NCBI GenBank assembly: GCA_900155695.1
Contig: FUHL01000001.1
Location: 806,001 to 870,000 of the forward strand
Direction: 5' to 3'
DNA length: 64,000 nt
DNA from: Serratia symbiotica
GTDB lineage: Bacteria > Pseudomonadota > Gammaproteobacteria > Enterobacterales > Enterobacteriaceae
This document shows, in pieces, positions 23,609 to 34,204 of the stretch (position 1 is its first letter; every line of letters begins with the position of its first letter). The notes below the pieces were generated by a model that saw only the letters and a program-made list of their open reading frames with translations, was not told where the DNA came from and did no database searches. Made by a program: the position numbers and the translations under genes.

Positions 23609-25033
23609 ATGAAAAAAAGAATATTAATCTTACGTGTACTGATATTCAGTATAGCGATGGGATCACTTATAAATAAGGCTATCGCCACTAATTTTTCTAA
23701 TTTACAAACCTTGCCAAGTCTTGCACCTATGTTAGAACAAGTAATGCCGTCTGTGGTCAGTATAAATGTAGAAGGTAGTACTACAGTCAATACGCCAAGA
23801 ATGCCACCGCAGTTCCAGCAGTTCTTTGGAGACGATTCACCTTTTTGTCGCAATGGTTCCCCATTCCAGGGTTCTCCACTTTGTCAAATTGGACCAGATG
23901 GTTCACCGCTACAAAACATACAGCAGAATTTCCAGGTACTCGGTGCTGGAGTAGTTATTGATGCCTTACACGGGTATGTCGTAACTAATAACCATGTAGT
24001 AGATAACGCTAATAAAATTCAAGTAAAGTTAAGTGATAGTAGACGGTATGATGCCAAGGTAATTGGCAAAGATATGCGTTCTGATATTGCTCTTCTGCAA
24101 CTAAAAGAGTTTAAAAATTTAATCGCTATAAAAATAGCTGATTCTGACAAATTGCGCGTTGGTGATTTTGCAATTGCTATCGGTAACCCTTATGGCTTGG
24201 GTGAAACTGCTACATCAGGTATTGTGTCTGCACTAGGTCGCAGTGGTTTGAATATAGAAAATTATGAGAACTTTATTCAGACTGATGCAGCAATAAATCG
24301 TGGTAACTCCGGCGGGGCATTACTTAATCTCAACGGTGAATTAATTGGTATTAACACTGCAATTCTAGCACCAGACGGCGGTAATATCGGTATTGGCTTT
24401 GCTATCCCAAGTAATATGGTAAAAAATCTAACAGCGCAGATGATCGCATATGGTCAAGTTCAACGCGGTGAATTAGGTATCAAAGGCATTGAATTGAACT
24501 TTGAGTTAGCAAAAGCAATGAAGATTGATGTACAGCGCGGAGTTTTTGTAAGCGAAGTTATGCCAAAATCTTCCGCCTCTAAGGCGGGTATTAAAGCTGG
24601 AGATGTAATTACAATAATGAATGATAAAACTATATCAAGTTTTGCTTCTTTCCGTGCTGAAATTGGAACATTACCAATTGGTAGCAAAATGAAATTAGGT
24701 ATCATACGTGAAAGTAAATTAATAATTCTTGAGGCTATACTAGAACAAAGCACACAGACAAAAATTGAATCTGGAAAGATATACAATGGTCTCGAAGGCG
24801 CTGAGCTTAGTAATACTCAGATAGGCGTTCAACACGGAGTGAAAGTAGACCGCGTCAAAGATAGCAGCGCCGCTGCACGCGCTGGACTAAAAAAGGATGA
24901 TATAATTCTAGGACTCAACCAAGAACCGATCAAAAATATAAATGAATTGCGTAAAATTCTTGAGACTTCACCTCCTGTTTTAGTATTGAATATTCAGCGT
25001 GGCGAAAATCGACTATATTTACTAATACAATAG
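23609..25033 (+). CDS. degP: Periplasmic serine protease/chaperone DegP
   Basis: DegP (HtrA) degrades or refolds damaged periplasmic and outer-membrane proteins. The product has 474 residues, the E. coli length. A signal peptide (MKKRILILRVLIFSIAMGSLINKAIA) precedes the mature N-terminus. The catalytic triad is intact: H129 (TNNHVVDN), D159 (MRSDIALLQ) and S234 (INRGNSGGAL). Two PDZ domains follow, with RGELGIKGIEL at the start of PDZ1 and a C-terminal PDZ2 ending NIQRGENRLYLLIQ. The LA-loop cysteines are kept (C80, C92). It is monocistronic, with a hairpin 33 bp after the stop. Retention fits the presence of a working outer membrane (Lpp, LolB, LpxH). Confidence 0.98.
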   Translation: MKKRILILRVLIFSIAMGSLINKAIATNFSNLQTLPSLAPMLEQVMPSVVSINVEGSTTVNTPRMPPQFQQFFGDDSPFCRNGSPFQGSPLCQIGPDGSPLQNIQQNFQVLGAGVVIDALHGYVVTNNHVVDNANKIQVKLSDSRRYDAKVIGKDMRSDIALLQLKEFKNLIAIKIADSDKLRVGDFAIAIGNPYGLGETATSGIVSALGRSGLNIENYENFIQTDAAINRGNSGGALLNLNGELIGINTAILAPDGGNIGIGFAIPSNMVKNLTAQMIAYGQVQRGELGIKGIELNFELAKAMKIDVQRGVFVSEVMPKSSASKAGIKAGDVITIMNDKTISSFASFRAEIGTLPIGSKMKLGIIRESKLIILEAILEQSTQTKIESGKIYNGLEGAELSNTQIGVQHGVKVDRVKDSSAAARAGLKKDDIILGLNQEPIKNINELRKILETSPPVLVLNIQRGENRLYLLIQ

Positions 25034-25065
25034 TACTTACTAAAAGTAAATATTAAGGATAGGTA

Positions 25066-25104
25066 ATCTCAGGGTACGATTCGTAATAAATTACACCCTG
25101 AGAT
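25066..25104 (+). terminator. Hairpin downstream of degP
   Basis: A 10-bp perfect stem (atctcagggt / accctgagat) with a 19-nt loop begins 33 bp after the degP stop. Only a weak T-rich tail follows. It is a plausible degP terminator. Confidence 0.45.
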
Positions 25105-27414
25105 ATTCTATATAATGTATGTGGCAGGTAGTAAGTAATAGAGTGCTGAATGTGTTAAAGAACCATTTTTAAAACCGAAATTACACTTTACTGTAGACTA
25201 TTAATTTAAAAATAAGGAACAAAATCACTATAGCTAAGTGCTATCAGTTATTTATATGAATGCAATCAATTAAAAAGATCTTGTTTTATATAGTTAACTT
25301 TAAACTTCAATATTTTATTGATATCATTATCGTAAGAGCTTTAAGTAACTAGATGATTTTATCTAACTATTAATATTATTTAACTGCCCTTCGAAAAAAC
25401 TCGAGCATGGAATAACTTAGATCGAAATAAACTAGCGATGGATAATGTATTTTACGTCATAATGCAAGTATTGATACCAATAAATAATTTTGTACGTATT
25501 AATTTAAAGTTATCTAAAAACTGAGTAACACTTTACTTAAGTTTATTTTTCATATTACTTAAATACTGTGATTTTAACTTATAAAAATAACATCTAATAG
25601 CGCGCTTAAAATAAAAAATTTAATGGCAATGACGTTATATATCATATGTTTACTTAATATGAAGAACATGTACTTAGGTACAGTTACTTTTTAAACTAAT
25701 TGCAGATTTACAAAGGATTCTTATTTGCACGGGTGCTAATACGCACTTTACTTATTGCTATTTTTTTGTATTTAAAAGCATTAAATCCTATCCGTACTCT
25801 TTACGTTATAAAGTATCAGTGTAGTGATTACAAAATTAGCTTTACAACTTTGATATTACTTACGACAAATATATTATATTATGGTATAAAGAGACGTGTA
25901 ATTAATCGAATTACATCATACTTTAATTTTAAAAAAATAACTAGCACATAACGTACACTCATAATTTATTCAGTAAAATACTAGAGGTTTTCTTTGTTAA
26001 AAACTATACAAAATCGGTAGTGTAATTAAAAAATTAGTAAAATTTATGTTAAAGTTTTATTAAGGATTAAAGATTATATAATACTTCCAATACTAGTTCA
26101 TTAAGCATAATGATCTCAATCAAATATATTCGCTTCTAAATTTTCATTTTATATCCATTATAAAATCATCTTCTTTATTATTGCTATATTTAGTATTATT
26201 CTAAATAAGAATCAAGATGATTATTATATTATTAATTAATTATTAGATAAAAATTAATGGTTTGAATCATTTCTAATCTAAAATATTTATAGTTAATATA
26301 AGCAAGATCATTACTTAGCAATAAGTAATGCTGATCATATATAAAGAATGACAAAGATTAAAAAATTAATCCTTTACTCTAGTTATCTTGTATACACTTT
26401 AACAAGCAAGAGAATTTTTTAAAAATCTAATATAGAAATAAAGTGATGTTAATAACTTTTAAACGGATACTTTTTTAAAGTATTCACTAATCTTTAAAAT
26501 GAATATAATATTTATTATAGATAAACTAATTTTATATGAAAAAGATATCGTAAAATACATAATATAAATTTATGCTTTTGATAGAATAAATTAATATAGA
26601 ACTATTTATCAAAAAACATTATCATTAGTTTATGTCGAAACTAATGCTAAAAATTCTTATGTCTTCCGCTAATATACTGTAGTGATAGTAATTAAAATTA
26701 ACAATACACAACTATGTATATGTTATATTCATCAACTTGTTGATTTCCTGATATATTAGCCATGAAATTGCACCAAGAAGATGGTCGCTTTAAATTTAGT
26801 GTATACACATGAACAGCAACTCAGCTTAATATTAATCGCTATAGGATAAAATATCCTGTAATTATTTATTGACGACAATCATCCATATGCGATAAACAAC
26901 ATTATTATTTTTAATACTTAAATATTTTAAATTATCTGCATTACTAGTGAAAAATCGTAAATAATATTACTATTGCTCTAAAAATTATCAATATATAATA
27001 AAATTAGCATTTTATTATATCTGGTATCGTTTTATCATCTTTAATGATTATTTACATTACCTTATTAAAATACCGTATGAAATAAATTTTATTATTTTGG
27101 TATACGATCCATATCTAAGTTTTTTCTGAAAATAGGGAATAACACTCTCTTTTTATATAGATGTTAATCTCGTTAACGTTAATAGATTTATATAACTATA
27201 GAAATCATATTTGTGGTGTCGACATTTACTTATATTATAGTAATATTTGTAGTGTAAATATACTTAAATGAATTTTTGTGCTAGAGTACTAATTTCCACT
27301 TATATTATTCATACTATAGAATACATATTTATTTTTAGATCTGTAATAACACTATCTTAGATAACATAATATTTTATCTTGCCTAAAAACCATTTAAACA
27401 TACCAAGAAAATAA
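25105..27414. other. 2.3-kb non-coding stretch degP-tRNA-Pro
   Basis: No gene can be supported. An 83-codon TTG-started hydrophobic frame (25700-25951) has no ribosome site or resemblance to a family. A 9-bp hairpin (cattactta / taagtaatg, 26309-26330) shares the 15-mer cttagcaataagtaa with a site near 28268. Confidence 0.55.
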
Positions 27415-27444
27415 TTGACATTTTATAATCAATGGTTGTAAAAT
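27415..27444 (+). promoter_or_regulatory. Sigma-70 promoter of tRNA-Pro
   Basis: A perfect TTGACA (27415-27420) and TAAAAT (27439-27444) are separated by 18 bp, ending 12 bp before the tRNA. This is a textbook single-tRNA promoter. Confidence 0.75.
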
Positions 27445-27456
27445 TTCCTTGTATAA

Positions 27457-27533
27457 CGGCGAGTAGCGCAGCTTGGTAGCGCAACTGGTTTGGGACCAGT
27501 GGGTCGGGGGTTCGAATCCTCTCTCGCCGACCA
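27457..27533 (+). tRNA. tRNA-Pro (UGG)
   Basis: The sequence is nearly identical to E. coli proM: acceptor CGGCGAG / CTCGCCG, anticodon loop tTTGGga (UGG), T-loop GGTTCGAATCC, and encoded CCA at 27531-27533. It stands alone with its own promoter. UGG can read all four proline codons by wobble, so it may be the only tRNA-Pro. Confidence 0.97.
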
Positions 27534-28358
27534 AATTCTCATTTTCTCTTTTAATAAAGGTTTTAATGAATTCGATTCAAATGTCTAAATGCATAAAAAT
27601 CAGTACATGAAATAATCATTAATTATAAATTTTTTAAGTATCAGATTTATTGTTAGATTTTTTGTTATTATAATTATTTTTAAATAATTTATTCAGTTAT
27701 CATAATATTACTTATTTAATCGTATAGTATAAATTAAATAGAGATTCAATAGAGATTGAAGTAAAGGTATATAAATATTTGTTGACTTATTAAAAATAAC
27801 ATCAATTATATTACTTCATTCCTATTCAATACATAAGATAGGTAATATCAAGCCAAGAATACTCTTATCTTATGTAAGAATAGCATTTCTAGCGTGCTAG
27901 TGGTCTTACTGTAGAAAGCGATATCGATCGAAGATCTATCTAGTGCATTGGATAGGTGTACAATAATAACTTATAGTGATATTTTTATAAATTTCGCGAT
28001 ATATTTTATCCATTTCACGACATAGTGATGGGTCAAAAACTATCCTCTCTATGCTTAAATGTTTAATAGCTATACTTAGTATAGTTACTATAGATAAGTC
28101 TTAATTCAAAGAACTTAAAAACCATTATTATGTAATGCCGTTCTTCTTAAGAAATTAAAAATTTTACTCTTGAGTATCTTGAACGTAGCAGAATAGTTTG
28201 CTATAAGAATAAACTTATATCATGGATAGTCTAAAACTAAGCCATCTCATAATCAACACAGATTATTGCTTAGCAATAAGTAAATTGTAATAAGAATCAT
28301 CGTGTCATTATTTTTCTATCAATAACATAAACTCTACTTATGCAATTGCTTTATAATT
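27534..28358. other. Non-coding stretch tRNA-Pro-lpxH
   Basis: No gene is visible. An imperfect 11-bp duplication (atagagattca/atagagattga) occurs near 27738-27760. The rest is AT-rich DNA without assignable relics. Confidence 0.55.
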
Positions 28359-29081
28359 TTAGAGAAAACATGGAATTTGTTCAATGGCTCTGGCATTAAC
28401 TCTAATAATAGAGCCTTCATAAGGCCAGCAGCCTAATGCCATACGGCAAGCCTGATGTTTATTCACATATAGTCGCTGTATTGCTGGTAGGTGGGTATGT
28501 CCATGAATCATAAAAAATACGCCGTGATTCAGCATGGCTTGCACTACCTTTGTTGTAGAAACATCTAAAAAAGATTTTGGCTTATATGGATTGGCTTTTT
28601 TGCTATAATAGCGCATTTTAGTAGCGATTTTTGATCTTAAGCATAAAGGCAATGTAAGAAATAGTTTTGTCGTTACTGGATGACGCACGATAGATCGAAA
28701 TTTTTGATAAATTCTATCATCTGCACACAGTGTGTCACCGTGTAAAATTAGAATATGGCGACCATATATTTCCAAGACGTTCTCTTGTGGTAATAGCTGC
28801 ATGCCGCTTGCACATGCAAAACGTTCGCCTATCAAAAAATCACGGTTACCATGAATGAAATAACAGGGGACGCCAGATTTTTGTAAAGTCTTTAACGCAA
28901 CGGCAATCTCATCATACAAAGGCTCTAAATCGTCATCGCCTATCCAAGCTTCAAAAAGATCACCAAGAATATACAGTGCATCTGCATAAATTGCATCACG
29001 TTGTAAAAAACGTAAAAATTTAGAAGTAATAGCTAATTCTTGAGGAGATAAGTGTAAATCCGCGATAAATAATGTACTCAT
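28359..29081 (-). CDS. lpxH: UDP-2,3-diacylglucosamine pyrophosphatase
   Basis: LpxH hydrolyses UDP-2,3-diacylglucosamine to lipid X and UMP in lipid A synthesis, acting at the inner face of the membrane. I set the start at the ATG at 29081 (240 residues, the E. coli length) rather than an upstream GTG at 29105, because [11 protein letters not shown] matches the family. The metallophosphatase ligands are present: D8 and H10 (ADLHL), the aspartate of [11 protein letters not shown], the asparagine of HGNRDFL, the histidine of HGDT, and the histidines of HGHTH. Its retention implies that lipid A is still made. It stands alone; the E. coli neighbours ppiB and purE are absent. Confidence 0.96.
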   Translation of the reverse strand: MSTLFIADLHLSPQELAITSKFLRFLQRDAIYADALYILGDLFEAWIGDDDLEPLYDEIAVALKTLQKSGVPCYFIHGNRDFLIGERFACASGMQLLPQENVLEIYGRHILILHGDTLCADDRIYQKFRSIVRHPVTTKLFLTLPLCLRSKIATKMRYYSKKANPYKPKSFLDVSTTKVVQAMLNHGVFFMIHGHTHLPAIQRLYVNKHQACRMALGCWPYEGSIIRVNARAIEQIPCFL

Positions 29082-29428
29082 ATCATGGAAAGATTCACTA
29101 AACACAACGATTATTGATTGCCATATCTTCTGATATCAATTTCTAATAGATATAAAACAATACCTGATCGGCACAAATTTGATCCTCTAATAATCAAAAT
29201 ATAAAAATTTAGAATATACTCTGTATAAATTGTATAACCTCTCTATATTTTAATCTGTTTTATATACATGATCAGCATGTAGTCACATCACAGCGCGCTA
29301 TAAACTAAGACGGATAATTATAGTGTAGAACTTAATAAAATATCATTATATATTCAAGAGATTACTAATTTATTTTAGTATATTCAATATGTAGATGATA
29401 AAATAAATAATTAACATTCATGTATAGT
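29082..29428. other. Non-coding stretch lpp-lpxH
   Basis: No gene is visible between the lpp terminator and the lpxH start. In E. coli pykF follows lpp, and nothing like it is seen here. Confidence 0.5.
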
Positions 29429-29455
29429 AAAACGGCGTACAAAGTACACCGTTTT
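29429..29455 (-). terminator. Intrinsic terminator of lpp
   Basis: Read on the minus strand, a 12-bp stem (aaaacggtgtac with gtacgccgtttt, one G-U pair, ttt loop) begins 15 nt after the lpp stop. It has the A-stretch, GC core and U-stretch layout of an intrinsic terminator and recalls the position of the E. coli lpp terminator. Confidence 0.75.
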
Positions 29456-29470
29456 CAATAATTAAAGCGT

Positions 29471-29707
29471 TTACTTTTTATCATCTTGAATTTGATTATC
29501 TAAACGCTGATTGGCAGGACCTGCGTCATCTTTAGTGGAGTTAACGTCAGTGCGTATTGCAATAATATCATTGCCAATCTGATCAACTTTTGTATTTAGA
29601 GCTTCAATATCAGTAGATAGCTGCTCAATCTTAGTCTTACTTGAACAACCTGTCAGTAGAGTCGAGCCTATAATTACCATACTAATTAATAGCTTAATAG
29701 GATTCAT
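29471..29707 (-). CDS. lpp: Major outer membrane (Braun) lipoprotein
   Basis: Lpp is the abundant trimeric coiled-coil lipoprotein that ties the outer membrane to peptidoglycan through its C-terminal lysine. With the start at 29707 (a gaggg ribosome site before it; the frame runs 16 codons further up) the product has 78 residues, the E. coli length. Signal peptide and lipobox LLTGC put the lipidated cysteine at residue 21. Heptads run through [20 protein letters not shown]. The end is DDKK rather than KYRK, but the terminal linking lysine is kept. It follows the suf operon as in E. coli, although the intervening L,D-transpeptidase gene ldtE is lost, so the enzyme that would link Lpp must be encoded elsewhere or be missing. 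Confidence 0.97.
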   Translation of the reverse strand: MNPIKLLISMVIIGSTLLTGCSSKTKIEQLSTDIEALNTKVDQIGNDIIAIRTDVNSTKDDAGPANQRLDNQIQDDKK

Positions 29708-29753
29708 TGCATTACCCTCTAGATTGAGTTTATTATTATGTAGCATTAATAGC

Positions 29754-29759
29754 ATTATA
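29754..29759 (-). promoter_or_regulatory. Probable -10 of lpp promoter
   Basis: A perfect TATAAT on the minus strand would start transcription near 29747 and give a leader of about 40 nt, close to the short leader of E. coli lpp. No good -35 is visible in the AT-rich sequence upstream. Confidence 0.4.
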
Positions 29760-30472
29760 AAATTTTTAAATAAAATATTTATACAATGTAGCTTCTGAAG
29801 ATACTATGTATAAAGAATAGATTTTAATTTATAAAATTTATTCTTTATAAAATATTAATAAGATTTATAACAATATTAATAAATATATGTTTCAAAACAT
29901 TCATTTATTTTTTAAATGTAATATATTACTTTCAATGTACACTTTCTTTGTCAATAGAAATATTAGATGATTCAGTTATCTAGAATTGTAGGTTACTTTT
30001 ATTTAAGTAACAATTAATGTTTCTTGTTTTAGTGTATTATTTATTTATATAATTACTTTTATTAAACAAATAATGCTATATTGTAATCAACTATCTCTTT
30101 GCTAAAGAGATATCTAAAATCTTTTGGCCAATATCTTGACGAAAAAGTTAATATATTTATTAAGAGTATTAAAAAATATTAATACAATATTTCTATAAAA
30201 GAACAAATTTTGTTACTTTTTGCTTAAATTGGAAGATTTATCTGAGTGATCTTTATTTTTAAGTTTATTTTTGTCAATGCATTAAATTTAAAACATATAA
30301 TAATTTACGATATATTATATATCAAATTTTTTGGTGCTCTAATTTTGACTAAAATAAATTTAAATTTACATACTTTATCTACTATTTTTAAAATATTTAA
30401 TTATAACTAATAAAATTGCGATTAATAAAATAGTAAATAAAGCAATTTTCAAAATAAAACTTTACCCATTAC
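29760..30472. other. Gap where ldtE is expected
   Basis: In E. coli the L,D-transpeptidase gene ldtE (ynhG, about 1 kb) lies between sufE and lpp. Here about 0.7 kb of AT-rich DNA is left and no frame can be assigned to it. Confidence 0.5.
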
Positions 30473-30889
30473 TTACAGTAACTCTGTAGCTTGACGACGA
30501 ATTGCGCGTATCATGGATTCCACTCCTTGTGAACGCAAAGGCGTTAAATGTTGGCTTAATGCTAATTCGCTAAAGAATGGCCGTACATCTAGATCTATAA
30601 TCTGTTGTGGCGTTAATAAATTATAAAGTATAAATACCATTGCTAGCAAACCTTTAACAAGTACCGTATCACTGTCGCCATAAAATTTAACTCGTCCAAG
30701 ATCGTCGCTAGTCATTACAATCCAAACTCGACTCTGGCAATCAGAAATCAAGTTGCTTGGCTGTTTATCAATATTATTTAGCCTAGGTAGTTTTTCTCCT
30801 AACTCCATTACATATAGGTACTTCTCTTCCCAATTTAGACAACGGGAAAAATTACGCGCTAATTTTTCTTTATCTGGTAAATTTAACAT
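30473..30889 (-). CDS. sufE: Cysteine desulfuration protein SufE
   Basis: SufE accepts persulfide sulfur from SufS and passes it to SufB during Fe-S cluster assembly. The product has 138 residues, the E. coli length. The acceptor cysteine is C51 in [13 protein letters not shown], the same residue number as in E. coli. The C-terminal [17 protein letters not shown] is typical. It is the last gene of the suf operon, 36 nt after sufS, with a ggaa ribosome site. The product acts in the cytoplasm as a complex with SufS. Confidence 0.97.
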   Translation of the reverse strand: MLNLPDKEKLARNFSRCLNWEEKYLYVMELGEKLPRLNNIDKQPSNLISDCQSRVWIVMTSDDLGRVKFYGDSDTVLVKGLLAMVFILYNLLTPQQIIDLDVRPFFSELALSQHLTPLRSQGVESMIRAIRRQATELL

Positions 30890-30925
30890 AAGATTTTTTC
30901 CATTAAATTTAGCGCATATTTGCTC

Positions 30926-32155
30926 CTAACCTAATAGCTGATAAATGCGTTGTAGAGCAGTTACTAACTGCATTACTTCTTTTTTTGTGTTATATAGCGC
31001 TAACGAAACACGACACATACTAGAAACATTATAAAATTCCATTAATGGCATAACACAATGATGTCCTGTACGTATCGCAATACCATATTGATCAAGAAAG
31101 CTGCCTACATCATAAGCATGATGTTCACCTAAATTAAAAGCAATCACTCCAATCCGATTAATCGGTCCGTAAATTTTAATTTTTGGCACATTTCGTAAGG
31201 ATTCTAGTGTATACTGCATCAATGATTTTTCATAATGATAAATTGCCTCTAAACTAATTGAATTGACATAATCAATCGCAGCTCCAAGCCCAATGATAGC
31301 AGCAATATTTGGCGATCCAGCTTCAAAACGCCACGGGGACTCGGCAAATGTCGTACCAGAACTTAAGCTCACCTGTTTAATCATCGATCCTCCGCCCCCC
31401 TCCCATGGAGGCATCTCTTTTAGCAATTCCCTACGGCCATAAAGAATGCCAATACCAGAAGGCCCGTACAGCTTATGGGCAGAAAAAACGTAAAAATCAC
31501 AGTTCATAGACTGTACATCGACCTTTTGATGCATAACTGCTTGCGCTCCATCTACTAATACCCGTAAATTAGGAGCCTGCAATTTTGCGCACGATATAAT
31601 ATCACACAATGGATTTACAGTACCTAATACGTTAGATACTTGAGTTATCGCTAATAATTTACAAGATACATCAATTAAACCTGCTAGTTTTTTTAGATCT
31701 AATGTTCCATCTATCTGTAATGGCCATACTTTAAGATTTAACTTATACTTTTTTGCCAATATCTGCCAAGGTACTATGTTAGCATGATGCTCCATTTCAG
31801 TTATGATGATACTGTCGCCAGGTTGTAAAAAATGACTACCAAAACTATTAGCTACTAAATTAATACCTTCAGTAGTACCCTTAACGAATACAATTTCTTC
31901 CATTGATGCGGCGTTGATAAACTGCGCTACTTTTTTACGTACTATCTCCATTTTCTGAGTTGCTTGCACGCTTAAAGTGTGTATGCCACGGTGTACTGCA
32001 GCATAGTGAAACCGATAGAAATCTCGTTCACAATTTATTACCATTAGAGGTTTTTGCGCGCTGGAAGCGCTATCGAAGTAGATTAAAGGATGTCCATTAA
32101 TCTTCCGTTCTAGTAACGGAAAATCATAGCGAATACGCTCAATCGGATAACTCAT
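30926..32155 (-). CDS. sufS: Cysteine desulfurase SufS
   Basis: SufS is the PLP enzyme that takes sulfur from cysteine as a persulfide for Fe-S assembly. The product has 409 residues (E. coli 406). The PLP-lysine motif [11 protein letters not shown] and the active cysteine in [11 protein letters not shown] are intact, as is the [12 protein letters not shown] block. One extra glycine is present in WEGGGGSMI, encoded across a run of six Cs on the plus strand (31395-31400), an unusual G-run for this genome. The start codon overlaps the sufD stop by 4 nt (ATGA), so the genes are translationally coupled. Confidence 0.97.
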   Translation of the reverse strand: MSYPIERIRYDFPLLERKINGHPLIYFDSASSAQKPLMVINCERDFYRFHYAAVHRGIHTLSVQATQKMEIVRKKVAQFINAASMEEIVFVKGTTEGINLVANSFGSHFLQPGDSIIITEMEHHANIVPWQILAKKYKLNLKVWPLQIDGTLDLKKLAGLIDVSCKLLAITQVSNVLGTVNPLCDIISCAKLQAPNLRVLVDGAQAVMHQKVDVQSMNCDFYVFSAHKLYGPSGIGILYGRRELLKEMPPWEGGGGSMIKQVSLSSGTTFAESPWRFEAGSPNIAAIIGLGAAIDYVNSISLEAIYHYEKSLMQYTLESLRNVPKIKIYGPINRIGVIAFNLGEHHAYDVGSFLDQYGIAIRTGHHCVMPLMEFYNVSSMCRVSLALYNTKKEVMQLVTALQRIYQLLG

Positions 32156-33441
32156 ACATTGTCCTTTGGCAGTCGTTGAGCAATATATGTCAATACTAAT
32201 TGTTGCAGGATTTTATTAGTAATGTTTTCTGTTAATTCAGAGGCAAAAGCAAACATTATTATTTTTTTTGCGGCAGTATTATCAATACCACGTGATTGCA
32301 TATAAAATAATTGCTCTTCATCGAGATAACCAACAGTAGCACCGTGTCTACATTTTACATCATCGGCATAGATCTCTAACTGTGGCTTGGTATTCACTTC
32401 TGCCTCTTTACTTATAAGAAGGTTATGGTTAGTCATCTTGCCATCAGTTTTGATCGCATGTTTAGCTACCTTAATCATACCATTAAAGATAGCTTTCGCT
32501 GTGTCACAAACTGCAATTTTATGTAACTGCTGGCTATGACAATATCCTTTATTATGCTCTATATAGGTTCGAGTATCACCTATCTCCTTTCCAATTGGTA
32601 ATAACAGACTATTGATATTTAGCTGCGAACCTGTCCCGTTAAATTTTGCACTGGTATTATGGCGAGTTAACCCTGCTCCTAAAAGGAAGCTATCGCTTTT
32701 AACATATGCATTATAGCCAAGTATAATATCATTATGTGCAAAATGATAACTCGTATGAGATTCAAAGACTAACTTATAGTGTGATAATTTAGCATTATCA
32801 CCTACGTTAACCGTTAACCTAGCACCAGTGAAATGTTTAGTATTACTTAGGCTGACATAATGCTCTATTACTTCAGCTTGTGCACCACACTCTATTATTA
32901 GATGATGACGATGATGCGCTGCATTTATCTTACCTTCATTCACTGCTTTCCCAGTACTGATATGCAATAGGTATATGGGTATGGTATTGTCTTTACTATC
33001 CGATATGTAAATGAGACTTGTTTCTTGTGCTAAGCTCTCTGTCAAGTGTAGAAAAAATTCTGGTTGAATAGGGTCAGGTAGTGTTTGTAAAGTATTGTTT
33101 TTTACTAACTCAAAACGATAATCACCAATATGAGGATCACTAAGCTTGGCATTAAAGCGGCCATCAATAAATACCAGACGATAAGCTTCAATATTTAAAG
33201 CTAATGAATTACATTGATCTGTATTGATCAATAAGCTTATTGGTTCAATAAATTGCTGATCCAAGAACATTTCTATCGGAGTATATTTCCAGTCTTCATG
33301 TTTACGCGTTGGCCAACCTATTCGCTGTGCTTGTCTCCAGTGCGCTAAGGCATGTAATGAAGATTCGCCACCATGACATTTAAATAGGCCAGACCACTGC
33401 TGCAATATATTTGCATTATTCTTGCTCGGAAAGCCATCCAT
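32152..33441 (-). CDS. sufD: Fe-S assembly scaffold protein SufD
   Basis: SufD is the partner of SufB in the SufBC2D scaffold, where clusters are built and iron enters. The product has 429 residues (E. coli 423). The family core [20 protein letters not shown] and the conserved [11 protein letters not shown], with the functionally important cysteine and histidine, are present; the residue between them is R instead of the usual S. The start lies within sufC, with a 26-nt overlap that is also found in E. coli. The ggaggcacaagg before the ATG serves as ribosome site. Confidence 0.96.
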   Translation of the reverse strand: MDGFPSKNNANILQQWSGLFKCHGGESSLHALAHWRQAQRIGWPTRKHEDWKYTPIEMFLDQQFIEPISLLINTDQCNSLALNIEAYRLVFIDGRFNAKLSDPHIGDYRFELVKNNTLQTLPDPIQPEFFLHLTESLAQETSLIYISDSKDNTIPIYLLHISTGKAVNEGKINAAHHRHHLIIECGAQAEVIEHYVSLSNTKHFTGARLTVNVGDNAKLSHYKLVFESHTSYHFAHNDIILGYNAYVKSDSFLLGAGLTRHNTSAKFNGTGSQLNINSLLLPIGKEIGDTRTYIEHNKGYCHSQQLHKIAVCDTAKAIFNGMIKVAKHAIKTDGKMTNHNLLISKEAEVNTKPQLEIYADDVKCRHGATVGYLDEEQLFYMQSRGIDNTAAKKIIMFAFASELTENITNKILQQLVLTYIAQRLPKDNV

Positions 33442-34162
33442 AACCTTGTGCCTCCAATTGTTTCACTAACATGAAATTATCAGATTTTACGATACTCCCA
33501 TGAGACAAAACATGTACGTAGTCAGGCTGGATATAATCAAGAATGCGTTGGTAATGAGTGATAATAATGAACGCGCGTTTTGCATCTCTCAGTGAATTAA
33601 CTCCATTAGTGACAATTTTGAGTGCGTCTATATCTAGACCGGAATCAGTTTCATCTAGTATACATAAAGTTGGCTCCAATATTGCCATTTGTAGAATATC
33701 ATTCCTTTTTTTCTCTCCGCCTGAAAAACCTACATTAACCGACCTGCTTAGTAGATCCGATGACATATTCAGAAGTGCAATTTTGTCTTTTATAAAATCG
33801 GCAAACTCAAAACGTTCTAATGCCGTTTGTTTGCGATATTTACGCACTGAATTAACGGCAGCCTGAAGAAAGACATGATTGCTAACACCTGGAATCTCAA
33901 TCGGATATTGAAATGCAAGAAAGATTCCTTCACCCGCTCGTTCTTCCGGTGCTAATTTTAATAAATCTTTACCTTTAAACGTCAGTTGATCTGCCATGAC
34001 CTGATACCCATCATGGCCAGCTAATATAGCAGAGAGTGTGCTCTTTCCGGATCCATTTGGTCCCATGATAGCGTGAACTTCACCCGGATTAATATCCAAA
34101 TATAACCCTTTGAGAATTTGCTTGCCTGCTACACTGACTTTTAAATTTTTGATACTTAACAT
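33416..34162 (-). CDS. sufC: Fe-S assembly ATPase SufC
   Basis: SufC is the ABC-type ATPase that drives conformational changes of the SufBC2D scaffold. The product has 248 residues, the E. coli length. Walker A (GPNGSGKST, about residues 34-42), the signature region SVNVGFSGGEKKRNDILQM and Walker B with the following residues (LCILDETDSGLD) are intact, and the switch histidine lies in IITHYQR. A gagga ribosome site precedes the ATG. The gene sits 42 nt after sufB and overlaps sufD by 26 nt. Confidence 0.97.
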   Translation of the reverse strand: MLSIKNLKVSVAGKQILKGLYLDINPGEVHAIMGPNGSGKSTLSAILAGHDGYQVMADQLTFKGKDLLKLAPEERAGEGIFLAFQYPIEIPGVSNHVFLQAAVNSVRKYRKQTALERFEFADFIKDKIALLNMSSDLLSRSVNVGFSGGEKKRNDILQMAILEPTLCILDETDSGLDIDALKIVTNGVNSLRDAKRAFIIITHYQRILDYIQPDYVHVLSHGSIVKSDNFMLVKQLEAQGYGWLSEQE

Positions 34163-34204
34163 ACACTGTCCTCAGTTTGCTCTACTGCGCTAAATATGCG
34201 GCGG

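Noticed and set aside
23581-23853. Minus-strand frame across the start of degP
   Set aside because: It is the shadow of the degP coding sequence on the opposite strand.
25700-25951. 83-codon hydrophobic frame after degP
   Set aside because: TTG start, no ribosome site, composition typical of AT-rich chance frames.
31395-31400. Frameshift in sufS at the G-run
   Set aside because: Reading frame continues normally on both sides; the change is a whole extra codon.
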